IMG/VR virus record: IMGVR_UViG_3300037487_001607
Coordinates: 1-29,908 of that record
Length of the DNA: 29,908 bases
Direction: 5' to 3' (one strand)
Origin: a virus
In this document: positions 1 through 9,039 of the stretch, piece after piece
Position numbering within the stretch: the stretch's first letter is position 1
Layout of the letters: each line of letters opens with the position of its first letter
Made by a program: the position numbers and the translations under genes
Notes under the pieces: model-generated
What the model was told of the DNA's origin: nothing
The model's database searches: none
What the model saw: only the letters and a program-made list of their open reading frames with translations

Positions 1-1965
1 AGCACTCCCCACATTCTCCAGCGTACTCCCACTCATTGCCATCCACTGAGAGTTGGAGAGGAGGTTCTGCTGAACAATTTTATCCTGCACAGGTTTTCTT
101 GTAAGGGATGCTCCGGTAGCTGGCCAAGTAGCATGAAGCTGATTTGTTGAGGAATCTCGCCATCCGCCTTGGATGATCCCTTCCGGTTCGAGGGCGAGGG
201 TGGCACCGATTTCGTAGAGAAGGAAATTGTTTAAGACAACACTTGAATTATTGGCAACGGAAACGATGCTTAATCCTCCCGTTGTTGTTGCTGTAAATTC
301 AGTCGAAACCCCTGTCGCTGCCGTATCAATGGTATCAATAGTTTGTGTGCGAGTAAAATCTTTTATCGTCCATGTTGACGTAAGGGTTGCGGCATCATAA
401 ACCAGCCTGTATTTCTTCCCAATAACGGTAGTTCCATTGGCAACGGGGAGATCGCAGTATTGTCCAGCCGCATTAGCGGTGATTGTTAAAACTCCACCCG
501 TTGTTTCATCATAGGCGTTGATAGCCCCTGTATTCGCCCAGTTTGAAGCCCCTGCAAAGGTTGAATCGTTTCCGGTGATAATGCTCGTCTGGCTTCCCCA
601 CTTATCCGCCCATGCAATCCCGTTCCTGTAGAAGTCAAGGACTTCGGCGGCGGTGAGGGCACGGTTTCCCATTCCGGCACTAAATACAGTTCCCGCATTT
701 CGGGTTGAGGAGTATCCAAGCGCCATAAATGAGCCTACATTGGTTATATCTCCGACTGTATTGGCAGTTATCGTAAGAGTCTCAAACAAACCTCCATCAA
801 TATAAATAGCTACGCTTCCCGCTACAGCTGCCGTTTCTTTAGTGACAGAAAATAAAAATTCATGCTGAGTTCCATCAACCAAAGACGGTATCGTTGTTGT
901 CGTTAAAGTTACCGCACCCGTTGTCCCTTTCAGATAAACAACTATTTTCCCTGTGGCATCTAACGAGACAATGACCCCATTTGTAGAAAACTTTGAGAAC
1001 AAATAGGGAGTGTCTCCTGATGTGTAATCAGGCATTAACCCGTCATACCACACAAAAAAGTTGTTAGTGGTATTGTCGTAAACGGCACTATTAGCAACTG
1101 TAACCCCGCCAGTTACAGCGGTTGCAAACGTCAACGCCACCCCCTGACTCATGGCTTTGGGGTTACTCACCATCTCCAATTCAGACAGCATCGCAAGAGG
1201 AGACGCAGGAGTATAGGTTACTGATTCAGGTCTTTGATGTAATCTTGCATAGCCAGCCTGTGCATTGTGATCTGCAACGTAGAGCTGTGCTGCGTCTGCT
1301 GGTGAGGTGGTTGGTGCTGTGCCAGAGCCGATTGCGAGGACTTTGGCTGCGGAGGTTCCGTATGTATTTGTACCGATACCAAAGTTACCAGCAGTGTAGG
1401 GTTGGTTACTTACCGTATCCACCGTCAGAATAGCATTGCCATCTTGATCGCACAACTGAATAGCTGTCGTGGCATCGGTGGTTGGTTTAAGAATAAGGGA
1501 TGCTGCTGTAGCAACAATCTGTGGAGTGGTTATCTGTGTTGTAAATACAGGACTTCCTGCTCTTACCGGAGCACCTGTACCAGTTGCCTCTGTCCAAACT
1601 GGATCGGCTGCCCCTCCACCAACGAGTATTTTAGTAGTAGCACCAGCTGCTAAAGCATGAGGGTCAGCACTACCTACACCAACAAGAAGTTCACCAGCGG
1701 CAAGGATTGTAAGAGGAGTGATTGCGTCTGTTCCTGAGCCGAGAAGGATACAATGGTCTGTGAGAGTTGAAGCTCCCGTCCCCCCATCAGCCACCGCTAC
1801 ATCTGTCCCAGCAGGCGTATATGGCGATCCTGTCAGTGTCGTCGCATTATTCACCGTCAGGTTAGCATTTACATCAACTGCGCTGGCTGCCGCCACGTCA
1901 AGACTTGCCGTTCCATTGACTATGTTTATGTTGTTTACCGCTGCTGTGATTACTGTTCCAGCCAT
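1..1965 (-). CDS. LamG-domain tail/head fibre protein (partial, runs off left edge)
   Basis: An open frame of 655 codons without a stop reaches the left edge, so the C-terminus is missing. The start is an ATG 5 nt after an AGGAGG that overlaps the previous gene's stop. Residues 60-135 carry the GGTGAS / ILLGSGT / ELLVGVGSADP low-complexity pattern common in phage tail fibres. Residues about 298-450 look like a concanavalin A/LamG (laminin-G-3) fold: NFFVWYDG, then LFSKFST, KIVVYLKG, GTQHEFLFSV, VAIYIDGG, and finally ALTAAEVLDFYRNGI. A second beta-rich stretch follows (about 455-600). This is probably a receptor- or carbohydrate-binding virion fibre; that role is inferred from the fold. It is the last visible gene of the leftward operon. 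Confidence 0.8.
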   Translation of the reverse strand, partial: MAGTVITAAVNNINIVNGTASLDVAAASAVDVNANLTVNNATTLTGSPYTPAGTDVAVADGGTGASTLTDHCILLGSGTDAITPLTILAAGELLVGVGSADPHALAAGATTKILVGGGAADPVWTEATGTGAPVRAGSPVFTTQITTPQIVATAASLILKPTTDATTAIQLCDQDGNAILTVDTVSNQPYTAGNFGIGTNTYGTSAAKVLAIGSGTAPTTSPADAAQLYVADHNAQAGYARLHQRPESVTYTPASPLAMLSELEMVSNPKAMSQGVALTFATAVTGGVTVANSAVYDNTTNNFFVWYDGLMPDYTSGDTPYLFSKFSTNGVIVSLDATGKIVVYLKGTTGAVTLTTTTIPSLVDGTQHEFLFSVTKETAAVAGSVAIYIDGGLFETLTITANTVGDITNVGSFMALGYSSTRNAGTVFSAGMGNRALTAAEVLDFYRNGIAWADKWGSQTSIITGNDSTFAGASNWANTGAINAYDETTGGVLTITANAAGQYCDLPVANGTTVIGKKYRLVYDAATLTSTWTIKDFTRTQTIDTIDTAATGVSTEFTATTTGGLSIVSVANNSSVVLNNFLLYEIGATLALEPEGIIQGGWRDSSTNQLHATWPATGASLTRKPVQDKIVQQNLLSNSQWMAMSGSTLENVGSA

Positions 1966-1974
1966 TATACCCTC

Positions 1975-3882
1975 CTAATCATTTAAGACCATAAATCTAC
2001 TTCCATTTGCAATAGTAAAGGTGTAACCATTCCCCACTGTCCAAGGGCCAAGAACATGACCATTATAGCCACTTCCAATGCTTTGATTTGATGCAGTCGT
2101 TTGAAGATTCTTGAATACATTGCTTTCGTCGTAAGCCCAATTACTTGATATAGGCTGTGCTAATTCTCCGTCTACGGGCGAGTCGTCTATATTGGTGACA
2201 AGGAGATACTGGGTGTGGTCATCTGCACTTAGATTCGCCAAAGAACTATGGTCTGTCGCCGCACTTAAAGTAAACTGAGTAGTAAACGAAGACTCTACTG
2301 AATGAAACGCTGCAGCACCAGTTCTACATATAACCCTGCCGATTAATTTTGCCCAGTCTACACAGTAAGGTGGTAATGATTCCGGAACAGTAGCGGCCTG
2401 TGCCGCACCTATATTGGAGTATGTAGAGGTTCCAAGGACCACATTCAAATGACCATCCGGACACAAGAATACCCAGTAAACACCATAATTGCTCCCACCT
2501 ATTGCTGTTAAATCTGTATCATTTTGATAGGTAGTATATACCGTGTGTGTAGAAACAATTGTATCGGAAAATAAGGTTAACGCAGAAGTACGAGTCCATG
2601 CACCTGCTTCATGTTTATACCAGACAAAGAACGTATTGGCTAAGGGGGTTGTATAGGCATAGTTTGCTACGTACCACGAACCCGCATCTACCTGTATCCG
2701 TAAAGCTGTTAAGTGTTGTGATAAGGTTGCCCCACTTACCCTGTCCATGTTTCCGTATTTAAGAATGAGTCGTTCGTGTGAGCGACGATCTTTATTAAAA
2801 AGGTTATGACCAGTAAAAATAGGCTCTACGGTATTACCTGAACGCCAAACCCTTCCTACGGAAAATTGATCGTACTGATGAATGTCTGAACGAGTAGCAG
2901 TTGCCATGTATCTGGGCGTTCCACCGTTCCAATCAAAGTAAATCCAGTACACCATGTTGTCAGCCAGACCGGTTAAGTCAACTGTTCCAGCTGCCTGTTT
3001 GAAGTAGATATAATCTCCACCTAAAACATTGGTAGTAAATATCATCCCTTCCATTGCGGAAATGACCACTTTGCCATCAGCTGTTGGAGGGGCTACATAA
3101 GCAGATATGGTCCCGCCTGTAATACGACCAGAAGAACGGGTCATTCTTAAAAAGTCCTGCATGTCGTCGTATGTGGGTGTTCCTATTCCTCCAGGAATGG
3201 TAACGTCCTTGGCTTGTGGGGATCGGAAAGTAGGTACTGCCGCTGCACCTGATACCGGCCCCATGAGAGCGAGATTTGCCGCCTGATTATCAAGACCGAG
3301 AACCTGAGTTGATAGGGATAGAAATGTGTCAGCATTTACGTCGAGGGTTACTGCTGCATGTTTCAACGAGACCGCACTTGATACTTCTGCGTCTGTATTT
3401 GTCGCATCTATCGGAAGCCCAGAAGCATCTGCCTTGAGCATCTTACCCGAAGTGGCCGAGGATGTATGGTCAGAGGTGGATGTTATCGTATGGGATCGTG
3501 TGTGGTCAGTAGCATTAGAATGACTTGCCGTGACAGCAGCTGAAACCTGTGCGTCAGTATTCGTAGCCGGAACGAGTTTACTTCCGTCAGATTTGACGAG
3601 ATAGGTATTTGTCAGACTACCAATAGTATGGTCTGCGGTAGCGTCAAGGGCATGTTGTCTTGCGTGTTGTGCTGCCGTAGCCGCTTCTAAAGCTAATATC
3701 TGTGCTGCCGTTGCGTGACCATCTGATGCATTAGTAGCTGCGGGTATGGATATAACAGGGTCTGTCCCACCAGTAGATGCAACTGGAGCAGTAGCAGTGA
3801 CAGACGTAACTGTACCTAAGCTGCTGTCCCGTTCACCTGGAATCTCATATACATCTTCTTTGTATGGGTTTAGACCTGTCAT
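1975..3882 (-). CDS. Tail fibre protein with DHSSL...DDHTQYL motif
   Basis: A protein of 635 aa. The first ~190 residues are low-complexity and hold related segments: ATNTDAQVSAAV and ATNTDAEVSSAV, together with several H-rich ADHT/SDHT turns, a pattern typical of trimeric fibre shafts. Residues ~200-540 are a beta-rich body with many aromatic residues. Near residue 550 is DHSSLANLSADDHTQYLL, a motif I recognise from many phage tail fibres and base-of-fibre proteins. The ATG overlaps the stop of the gene before it (TAATG), so translation is probably coupled. Its likely role is host adsorption. Which end attaches to the virion cannot be read from sequence. Confidence 0.8.
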   Translation of the reverse strand: MTGLNPYKEDVYEIPGERDSSLGTVTSVTATAPVASTGGTDPVISIPAATNASDGHATAAQILALEAATAAQHARQHALDATADHTIGSLTNTYLVKSDGSKLVPATNTDAQVSAAVTASHSNATDHTRSHTITSTSDHTSSATSGKMLKADASGLPIDATNTDAEVSSAVSLKHAAVTLDVNADTFLSLSTQVLGLDNQAANLALMGPVSGAAAVPTFRSPQAKDVTIPGGIGTPTYDDMQDFLRMTRSSGRITGGTISAYVAPPTADGKVVISAMEGMIFTTNVLGGDYIYFKQAAGTVDLTGLADNMVYWIYFDWNGGTPRYMATATRSDIHQYDQFSVGRVWRSGNTVEPIFTGHNLFNKDRRSHERLILKYGNMDRVSGATLSQHLTALRIQVDAGSWYVANYAYTTPLANTFFVWYKHEAGAWTRTSALTLFSDTIVSTHTVYTTYQNDTDLTAIGGSNYGVYWVFLCPDGHLNVVLGTSTYSNIGAAQAATVPESLPPYCVDWAKLIGRVICRTGAAAFHSVESSFTTQFTLSAATDHSSLANLSADDHTQYLLVTNIDDSPVDGELAQPISSNWAYDESNVFKNLQTTASNQSIGSGYNGHVLGPWTVGNGYTFTIANGSRFMVLND

Positions 3883-4187
3883 TATTGCCCCTCTTGTTCA
3901 AATATTGAAGTAGCTACATCCATTTTTAGACTCGCCACAAAGTCGGTAATTGCCTTTGAATATGCGTTCCGTAATGTCTCGTTACGTTTTTCTTTGCTGA
4001 ATACCCATAGTCCGAGAACAGGAAAATGTTTTATTAAGTACCACAAAAATCTATCTGTTATTATTAACAACGGATAACGGCACATGGGCAAACCGGCATA
4101 TGTAACGTCCAACTCAAACCCACCATGGTATCGTTTTTTTACTGTTAATATGAGATCACTGTCTTTTACTTCTGGAATTGGTTCCAT
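3882..4187 (-). CDS. Hypothetical protein in structural operon
   Basis: A protein of 101 aa that I do not recognise. It has a charged N-terminus, a short hydrophobic/aromatic centre (LLIITDRFLWYLIKHFPVLGLWVF) broken by charges, and an amphipathic C-terminal helix. The centre could be a membrane-interacting helix or just a buried core; it is not a clean transmembrane segment. Both ends overlap neighbours by one base (TAATG junctions), so it belongs to the virion-gene operon. A minor structural or fibre-assembly role is inferred from position only. Confidence 0.7.
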   Translation of the reverse strand: MEPIPEVKDSDLILTVKKRYHGGFELDVTYAGLPMCRYPLLIITDRFLWYLIKHFPVLGLWVFSKEKRNETLRNAYSKAITDFVASLKMDVATSIFEQEGQ

Positions 4188-4558
4188 TATTCTGCCTCTC
4201 TAAAGTCTATGTCTAAGGTGCCAGTTGCCGCCACTGATCCATACTGAGTGAACGTGAATGTTATATATGTTTCTTCTATCGTCCAGGTAATGGGGATACG
4301 GTAATTACCCAGAGCATTAAGTATATATGTGGTTGGAGAAAGTATTCTTGTCGCTGAGTTGAGAGATATGTGTTGATATCTGTCAGTAGAAAGAAGGCCT
4401 TTTGAACCATAAGAAAGAGCTATCCGCACACCGTCTTCATTACCCTTGGTATATTTTACAAACAGTATCCCACCAATGCCGTGTGAAGTTGCTGTGTATG
4501 TAGCAACCAGACCCGCAAGAGATAAAGTACTGTATGTAGATATAAGGGTAAATGGCAT
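4187..4558 (-). CDS. Hypothetical beta-rich protein in structural operon
   Basis: A protein of 123 aa, not recognised. It is almost entirely short beta-type segments rich in T, S, I, Y and G (for example LISTYSTLSLAGLVATYTA and ITWTIEETYITFTFTQYG). There is no signal peptide, membrane span or cysteine. Such composition is common in small head-decoration, tail or fibre-adaptor proteins, so a virion role is a reasonable inference. Its stop overlaps the start of the 101-aa gene by one base, and it begins 2 nt after the 186-aa gene ends. Confidence 0.7.
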   Translation of the reverse strand: MPFTLISTYSTLSLAGLVATYTATSHGIGGILFVKYTKGNEDGVRIALSYGSKGLLSTDRYQHISLNSATRILSPTTYILNALGNYRIPITWTIEETYITFTFTQYGSVAATGTLDIDFREAE

Positions 4559-4560
4559 TG

Positions 4561-5121
4561 TTACATCTTGCCTCCAAAGTAAGCACGCATGTAAGTGCAG
4601 TCTGCGTCTTCAGCCAGCAGTTTCAGGCGACCAAACATACATTTAACATCTTCATCGACTAGCCCAGGAGTAGCTGCACCGATATCCACTTTGGTTCCAT
4701 TAACATCTACATATGTACCAGCCCATGATTGCTGGATAGTAGCATCACAAGCACCTGAGGCATATACCGTACCAGTAATTTCCCAGTAACCTGATAGATC
4801 CTGCCAGGCAGTGTAGTACACTTGATTCATCTTCTCATCACCAGAACCGTTCTCGTCTGCACCGAACGCAACCGCTACTCCATTCTCAGAATGTGCTGTG
4901 GCCAGAATATAGTCAGCCGTAACAGCAGTAATAAGAATGGTAATATTACTGTTGGCGGTTCCAGTAAGAGCAGCATAGTCTCCAGCAGTCCAGCCAGAAC
5001 CGATACCAGTGGCAGAAATTTTAGCAACACCACCAGTAGCGAAATCCTTGTCAATAACGAATGTCCCAGTGAAATACTGCAGGTCTTCTGTTACACTTTC
5101 AAATAGATCTAAATTATACAT
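4561..5121 (-). CDS. Hypothetical structural-type protein
   Basis: A protein of 186 aa, not recognised. It is rich in G, A, T and D and acidic overall, with predicted beta strands and segments such as GIGSGWTAGDYAALTG and TGTVYASGACDATIQQSW that resemble beta-sandwich virion proteins. The ATG follows a strong AGGAGGGG site that starts right at the stop of the lysine-rich 32-aa gene. It lies just after the portal block, where head-completion or head-decoration proteins often sit. A major capsid role is unlikely at this size, but it cannot be excluded without structure prediction. Confidence 0.7.
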   Translation of the reverse strand: MYNLDLFESVTEDLQYFTGTFVIDKDFATGGVAKISATGIGSGWTAGDYAALTGTANSNITILITAVTADYILATAHSENGVAVAFGADENGSGDEKMNQVYYTAWQDLSGYWEITGTVYASGACDATIQQSWAGTYVDVNGTKVDIGAATPGLVDEDVKCMFGRLKLLAEDADCTYMRAYFGGKM

Positions 5122-5129
5122 ATCCCCTC

Positions 5130-5228
5130 CTATTTTTTCTTACCACGTTTATTTTTTTTACCCTTCTTGCCCTGAACTACGGGTGTCTGTTTTTGTTTTT
5201 TCTTTTTTACTTTGGATTTTGCTCCCAT
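5130..5228 (-). CDS. 32-aa lysine-rich small protein
   Basis: Short frame, 32 aa, beginning MGAKSKVKKKK and ending NKRGKKK. About half of all residues are lysine or arginine. The ATG sits 6 nt after a strong TAGGAGG, and the gene fills the gap between the portal stop (5238) and the next gene's Shine-Dalgarno exactly, so it is very probably translated. It has no hydrophobic stretch and should be soluble and bind polyanions. Possible roles are a DNA-condensing or packaging-associated peptide or a flexible basic virion component; none is proven. The poly-A/T nature of the codons makes chance K-richness worth considering, but the flanking signals argue for a real gene. Confidence 0.7.
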   Translation of the reverse strand: MGAKSKVKKKKQKQTPVVQGKKGKKNKRGKKK

Positions 5229-5237
5229 AGTTGCCTC

Positions 5238-7934
5238 CTACTTAATCCCCAACGGTTTTTTATAATTCTCTGCAAAGAACGCAGCGTCTTTTGGATTTGG
5301 GAAATGAATATGTTCACCTGTCTGCATTGCGTAGTCCATGGCTGCTTTTGGATCCAGTTGTACCAGTTTACCGGTATGTGGATCTTGCACAATATTGGGA
5401 TACACAATGGCTCCATCACGTGTGGGTGCATAGGACATTAAGTGGGTAGAATAACCACCTGGTCCTAGGTCAGGACGTTCAACCACTGGATAATTTTGTG
5501 GGTTTACCAGTCTTTGTACGAAGTTCTTATCTACGTTCTGGGACAGTATTCGTATAATGTCATGGTTCTCCAAGTCTCTGTGTGATGGGTCTTCTACTTC
5601 TGGTTGACCAGTTAGATCGGTTAACTTGGGAACAGGGAATTCTTCTGATCGTTGAGGTTGTATTGGTAATTGTGAACCACCGTACATACCTGTTGGTTGA
5701 GTCTGTTGTGTCTGTTGGTTTGGTATAATTGTACCTGGTCTATCAGGAACAAATAATTCTCGTCCCATTTCTCCTACTTCATACATACCAGGGTTAGGAT
5801 CACTTGGAGTTGGAGTTGAACCTGGAGGAGATACCCGACCACCCTCTGCACGACCAGGTATCCCAGCAGGTGTCTGGACTGCTCCCTGATTGAACTGTCG
5901 TGTATCTTGACCAACTACTGGGTTACCTGATGCGTCGAGTGTCTGGGAGGCTTCGGGAGGAACCTGACCTGGCATTGGTTGACCTGGCTGACCACCCGTG
6001 TTTTGCGGTTGAGGAGGTTGCTGAGGTGGGAATATACGGGTTACATCAAGTTGCATGGAACGGGCAGTTTCTTCTAACAGATACTTGCGACCTTCGAAAC
6101 CCATAATTTGTAGGTCAACTGGATTATTGGTACCTGCCATGAATTCCATGCGCCTGGCTGACAACTGTTCTTTGAGTAGGGCTGCTGTGGATCCGATTGT
6201 AACAACTTCATAATCACATACCAATCCATAATTCTCTTCTTGTTCGATGCATAATTGGTACTGTCTTTTAACCGACTGTGAGGTAATATGATCGTCGATG
6301 GAAGTTACTAGGGCTTTGATTCCACGGGCTGCGGAAGACATGAGCATTGAAAGGCCGGAGGCGGTATTACCTGCCCCACCTACCTGTGGATCCCCATGAG
6401 CATAAGCAGGAACCCCAGAATGCTCATCAGCAATTTTACTAAACGACGTATACACACTCATTAGTCTTTCTACCACCATGGGAGGCTGGTAGAATTTTAA
6501 GGCAGGAGCATTAGACATCATCATACTGTCGGTTACATCCCAGACTTTCCAGGGAACCAACTGATTATCGGCACGATCTGCTGCGGTTATGCGGTCTATG
6601 TTTCTTTCTATTTGAGGACCGCTTGCCATCCCTGCATTATTGGCAATTGCACGAGCCACAGCATTACAAGCAGTCTGACAGTCAACGATTATTTCTGGGA
6701 GACCCTTACCCCAGAACGATCCAGCCCTTTCTTCGAATGATGCCTTATAGTATGGTTTACGACCCATGGGATCTTTGTTGAATTGGATTTTTATGACATG
6801 GTTACCGATCAGATATGCACAGATGTTGTAAAACTTATTCTCGTCTATTGGTTGTTTATCTTTGTCTGTAGTGAGACCCCAGTCCAATAATTTATCACCG
6901 TACACATAACCCCAGAACTCTAAACAATCTATCTTATCTGAATCATACGCCATGGGTGCTAGTTCTGAGTTCATATCTGCTATGTCTTGGTCAACTTGTA
7001 ACCCTAACCAGTTGTTGTATTTACCTTGTGTGGATTCGGATATGACTTCCAGGATTTCTTCGTCTTTGTAACCCTGCACACCTATCAGTTCTTGTAGTTT
7101 CATAGGTGTGATCTTGATACGATCAATCAGGTATCCATCATCAATACCTGTACTGCCTGGTGCTGGATATATAAAAAGCGGATGGCGGGTCTCGTAGGTG
7201 GGGATTACATCTTCTTTGACAACAGATTCTAACTTACCGGAAGGAGTTGTTACGATCTTGTTTAAAAATCTCTTACGATACACAGGGCCCTTTAATATGC
7301 CCGTATGTAACACTACGTTGGTAACTGTCTCTTTTAACGCCGCATACCATCCGCCTTCTATTAGTTTATCATCTACTTTCTTTTCTATCTCTTCAGCCAT
7401 CTTTTTGGCAATTGTTACTATTTCAACTGCAACCTGTTTTTCCATTTCTGGCATCATTTGTTGAGCTACTTGTTGTATGGCATCAGGGTCCTGGAGTAGT
7501 TCTGGGTTCTGCATTGCCATTGTTTGAACCAACTGGCTCATCAACTGACCAAAGATTTCATCTTTTATGTGTGCTGGAAGTTCGGGAACAGGGGTGGGAG
7601 TAATTGCCCATGGTTTTGAGGATGCTTGGAAAAGAATATCACATACCCAACTAGTTGCATTTTTACTTTTGGCATCCGTGATCATCATGAAGATTTCCGA
7701 ACCACCGACTTCTTTTATGGCTCGTAGTTTGTCGGCTTCGTACTCACCATCAATCTGTCTCATGTTTTTTAGTATTTGTGGTTCAGCACCATTTTCTTTA
7801 TAACGTTTAGCCTGTTCCCAACACCCCATTATGTATGAGGAGATGGATGCATCACTAAGCTCTTTGTCAGGAGTTTCTAAGTTGATAGCCTGTTGATCCA
7901 TTTCCTCAAGTTCTCTTGAACCTATAATTTTCAT
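5238..7934 (-). CDS. Podovirus-type portal protein with long C-terminal extension
   Basis: A protein of 898 aa. The portal is the dodecameric ring through which DNA is packaged and the tail attaches. Residues ~1-630 look like podoviral portals: an acidic, helix-rich N-terminal region, FWGKGLPEIIVDCQ, NAVARAIANNAGMASGPQ, then SGVPAYAHGDPQVGGAGNTA, a sequence style typical of such portals. Residues ~634-705 are a P/Q/G-rich linker. Residues 720-739 carry the motif GEMGRELFVP...GTIIPN, usually seen in tape-measure proteins. Residues ~832-895 form a separate small domain (GAIVYPNIV, then GEHIHFPNPKDAAFFAENYKK) known as a C-terminal module in assorted phage structural proteins. ATG with GGAG 5 nt upstream; the previous stop is 6 nt before the start. 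Confidence 0.8.
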   Translation of the reverse strand: MKIIGSRELEEMDQQAINLETPDKELSDASISSYIMGCWEQAKRYKENGAEPQILKNMRQIDGEYEADKLRAIKEVGGSEIFMMITDAKSKNATSWVCDILFQASSKPWAITPTPVPELPAHIKDEIFGQLMSQLVQTMAMQNPELLQDPDAIQQVAQQMMPEMEKQVAVEIVTIAKKMAEEIEKKVDDKLIEGGWYAALKETVTNVVLHTGILKGPVYRKRFLNKIVTTPSGKLESVVKEDVIPTYETRHPLFIYPAPGSTGIDDGYLIDRIKITPMKLQELIGVQGYKDEEILEVISESTQGKYNNWLGLQVDQDIADMNSELAPMAYDSDKIDCLEFWGYVYGDKLLDWGLTTDKDKQPIDENKFYNICAYLIGNHVIKIQFNKDPMGRKPYYKASFEERAGSFWGKGLPEIIVDCQTACNAVARAIANNAGMASGPQIERNIDRITAADRADNQLVPWKVWDVTDSMMMSNAPALKFYQPPMVVERLMSVYTSFSKIADEHSGVPAYAHGDPQVGGAGNTASGLSMLMSSAARGIKALVTSIDDHITSQSVKRQYQLCIEQEENYGLVCDYEVVTIGSTAALLKEQLSARRMEFMAGTNNPVDLQIMGFEGRKYLLEETARSMQLDVTRIFPPQQPPQPQNTGGQPGQPMPGQVPPEASQTLDASGNPVVGQDTRQFNQGAVQTPAGIPGRAEGGRVSPPGSTPTPSDPNPGMYEVGEMGRELFVPDRPGTIIPNQQTQQTQPTGMYGGSQLPIQPQRSEEFPVPKLTDLTGQPEVEDPSHRDLENHDIIRILSQNVDKNFVQRLVNPQNYPVVERPDLGPGGYSTHLMSYAPTRDGAIVYPNIVQDPHTGKLVQLDPKAAMDYAMQTGEHIHFPNPKDAAFFAENYKKPLGIK

Positions 7935-7942
7935 TGGTGCTC

Positions 7943-8965
7943 CTATTGGTTATTTAAGTAACGATCTAAAACCATATCTGTACCAAAATTAACAGCACTG
8001 TTGCCAATATTCCTTGCTAAACTTGTCCCTGCACTAACAGGAGACATGTATTCTACTGGGTTTGGCGCATCTTGTAGTGCCTCCTGTTCTGGAGTGGGAG
8101 GGCGCCAACTGCGATATGCGTTTTCTAATGTCGGACCAACCACGTTTGTTCCTAACATTGCAGCTCCACCAATTGCAACCCCCGCTGCAGCGCTTTTACC
8201 GATATCCGCTAACAAATCATACTTCCCAGGACTATTAACAGGGTTGCCATATGATGTAATACTCTCCATATATTTTGGATAACCGTGGCTATAACTCGAA
8301 AAATCTAGCGGGTCTCGCATATGAGGAGTAGAAAGTCTTTCTGACGAAGACAACATTCTTCTATATTCTGCATCTCGTGCTTCTCTTTCTCCCATATTCA
8401 TAAAATACTCCATATCTCCCGCCTTAGAACTAGTTGATCCTCTTTCAAAACCTTCTTTTACTTGTATATGGTGTTGTATTTCGTGTAATATATCATCTAT
8501 AGTAATCTTACCCTCAGAATTAAGTCCAATTTCTGCTGGTCTACCTTTCCAATCACCATACGATTTTATTTCTGGACGATAGGTTGCAGCCATGTCTTTA
8601 TCAAGAAATGGACGTATTTGGACAATCATATCCTTTAGTTCTGGATATTGTTTATATAACTCGTCGTGTTGTAATATGTCTTTTAGTTTAATCCTGCTAA
8701 TTTCATTTTTATATGGTGTATGTATTAACTTTGCTAAAGCATCACTTATTTCTGCACGTAATTGTTTATCATGGATCATTGAGAATTTCCCTTGTAATGA
8801 TTGAAAACCCTTGGCATACTTCCCAACGTTCATTGCCTGTGCTTCGTCTGGAGATACAAAACGACCCACGCTATCCACTATATCACCAACAGAAGGAATA
8901 GCCTGCCTAGGACTCCATGCATATGAGTTGTCTTCTTGTGTAAGCATTTCTGGAATTGCCGACAT
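7943..8965 (-). CDS. Virion-associated protein with HExxH zincin-like motif
   Basis: A protein of 340 aa starting at MSAIPEML; AGGAG lies 6 nt before this ATG, while the upstream in-frame ATG lacks one. The centre (about residues 145-200) has GLNSEGKITIDDILHEIQHH: HEIQH at 161-165 is an HExxH zinc-peptidase motif, followed by a GEREARDAEYRR segment (about 192-202) that could give the third ligand. This arrangement resembles the metal-binding domain found in large phage polyvalent proteins (LPD23-like). Near residue 270 is a glycine/alanine-rich hydrophobic stretch (AAAGVAIGGAAMLGTNVVG), possibly membrane-active. Lying between TerL and portal, it may be an ejected or maturation protein; proteolytic activity is untested inference. 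Confidence 0.65.
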   Translation of the reverse strand: MSAIPEMLTQEDNSYAWSPRQAIPSVGDIVDSVGRFVSPDEAQAMNVGKYAKGFQSLQGKFSMIHDKQLRAEISDALAKLIHTPYKNEISRIKLKDILQHDELYKQYPELKDMIVQIRPFLDKDMAATYRPEIKSYGDWKGRPAEIGLNSEGKITIDDILHEIQHHIQVKEGFERGSTSSKAGDMEYFMNMGEREARDAEYRRMLSSSERLSTPHMRDPLDFSSYSHGYPKYMESITSYGNPVNSPGKYDLLADIGKSAAAGVAIGGAAMLGTNVVGPTLENAYRSWRPPTPEQEALQDAPNPVEYMSPVSAGTSLARNIGNSAVNFGTDMVLDRYLNNQ

Positions 8966-9039
8966 ATACCACTCCTGTTTAAATAATAAAAAGTACAGAT
9001 AATTACGTATAACCGATAAAATATTTAATGTCAATCATT

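Noticed and set aside
486-719. Short minus-strand open frame inside the LamG fibre gene
   Set aside because: It lies in another frame of a well-supported 655-codon gene and has no ribosome site of its own.
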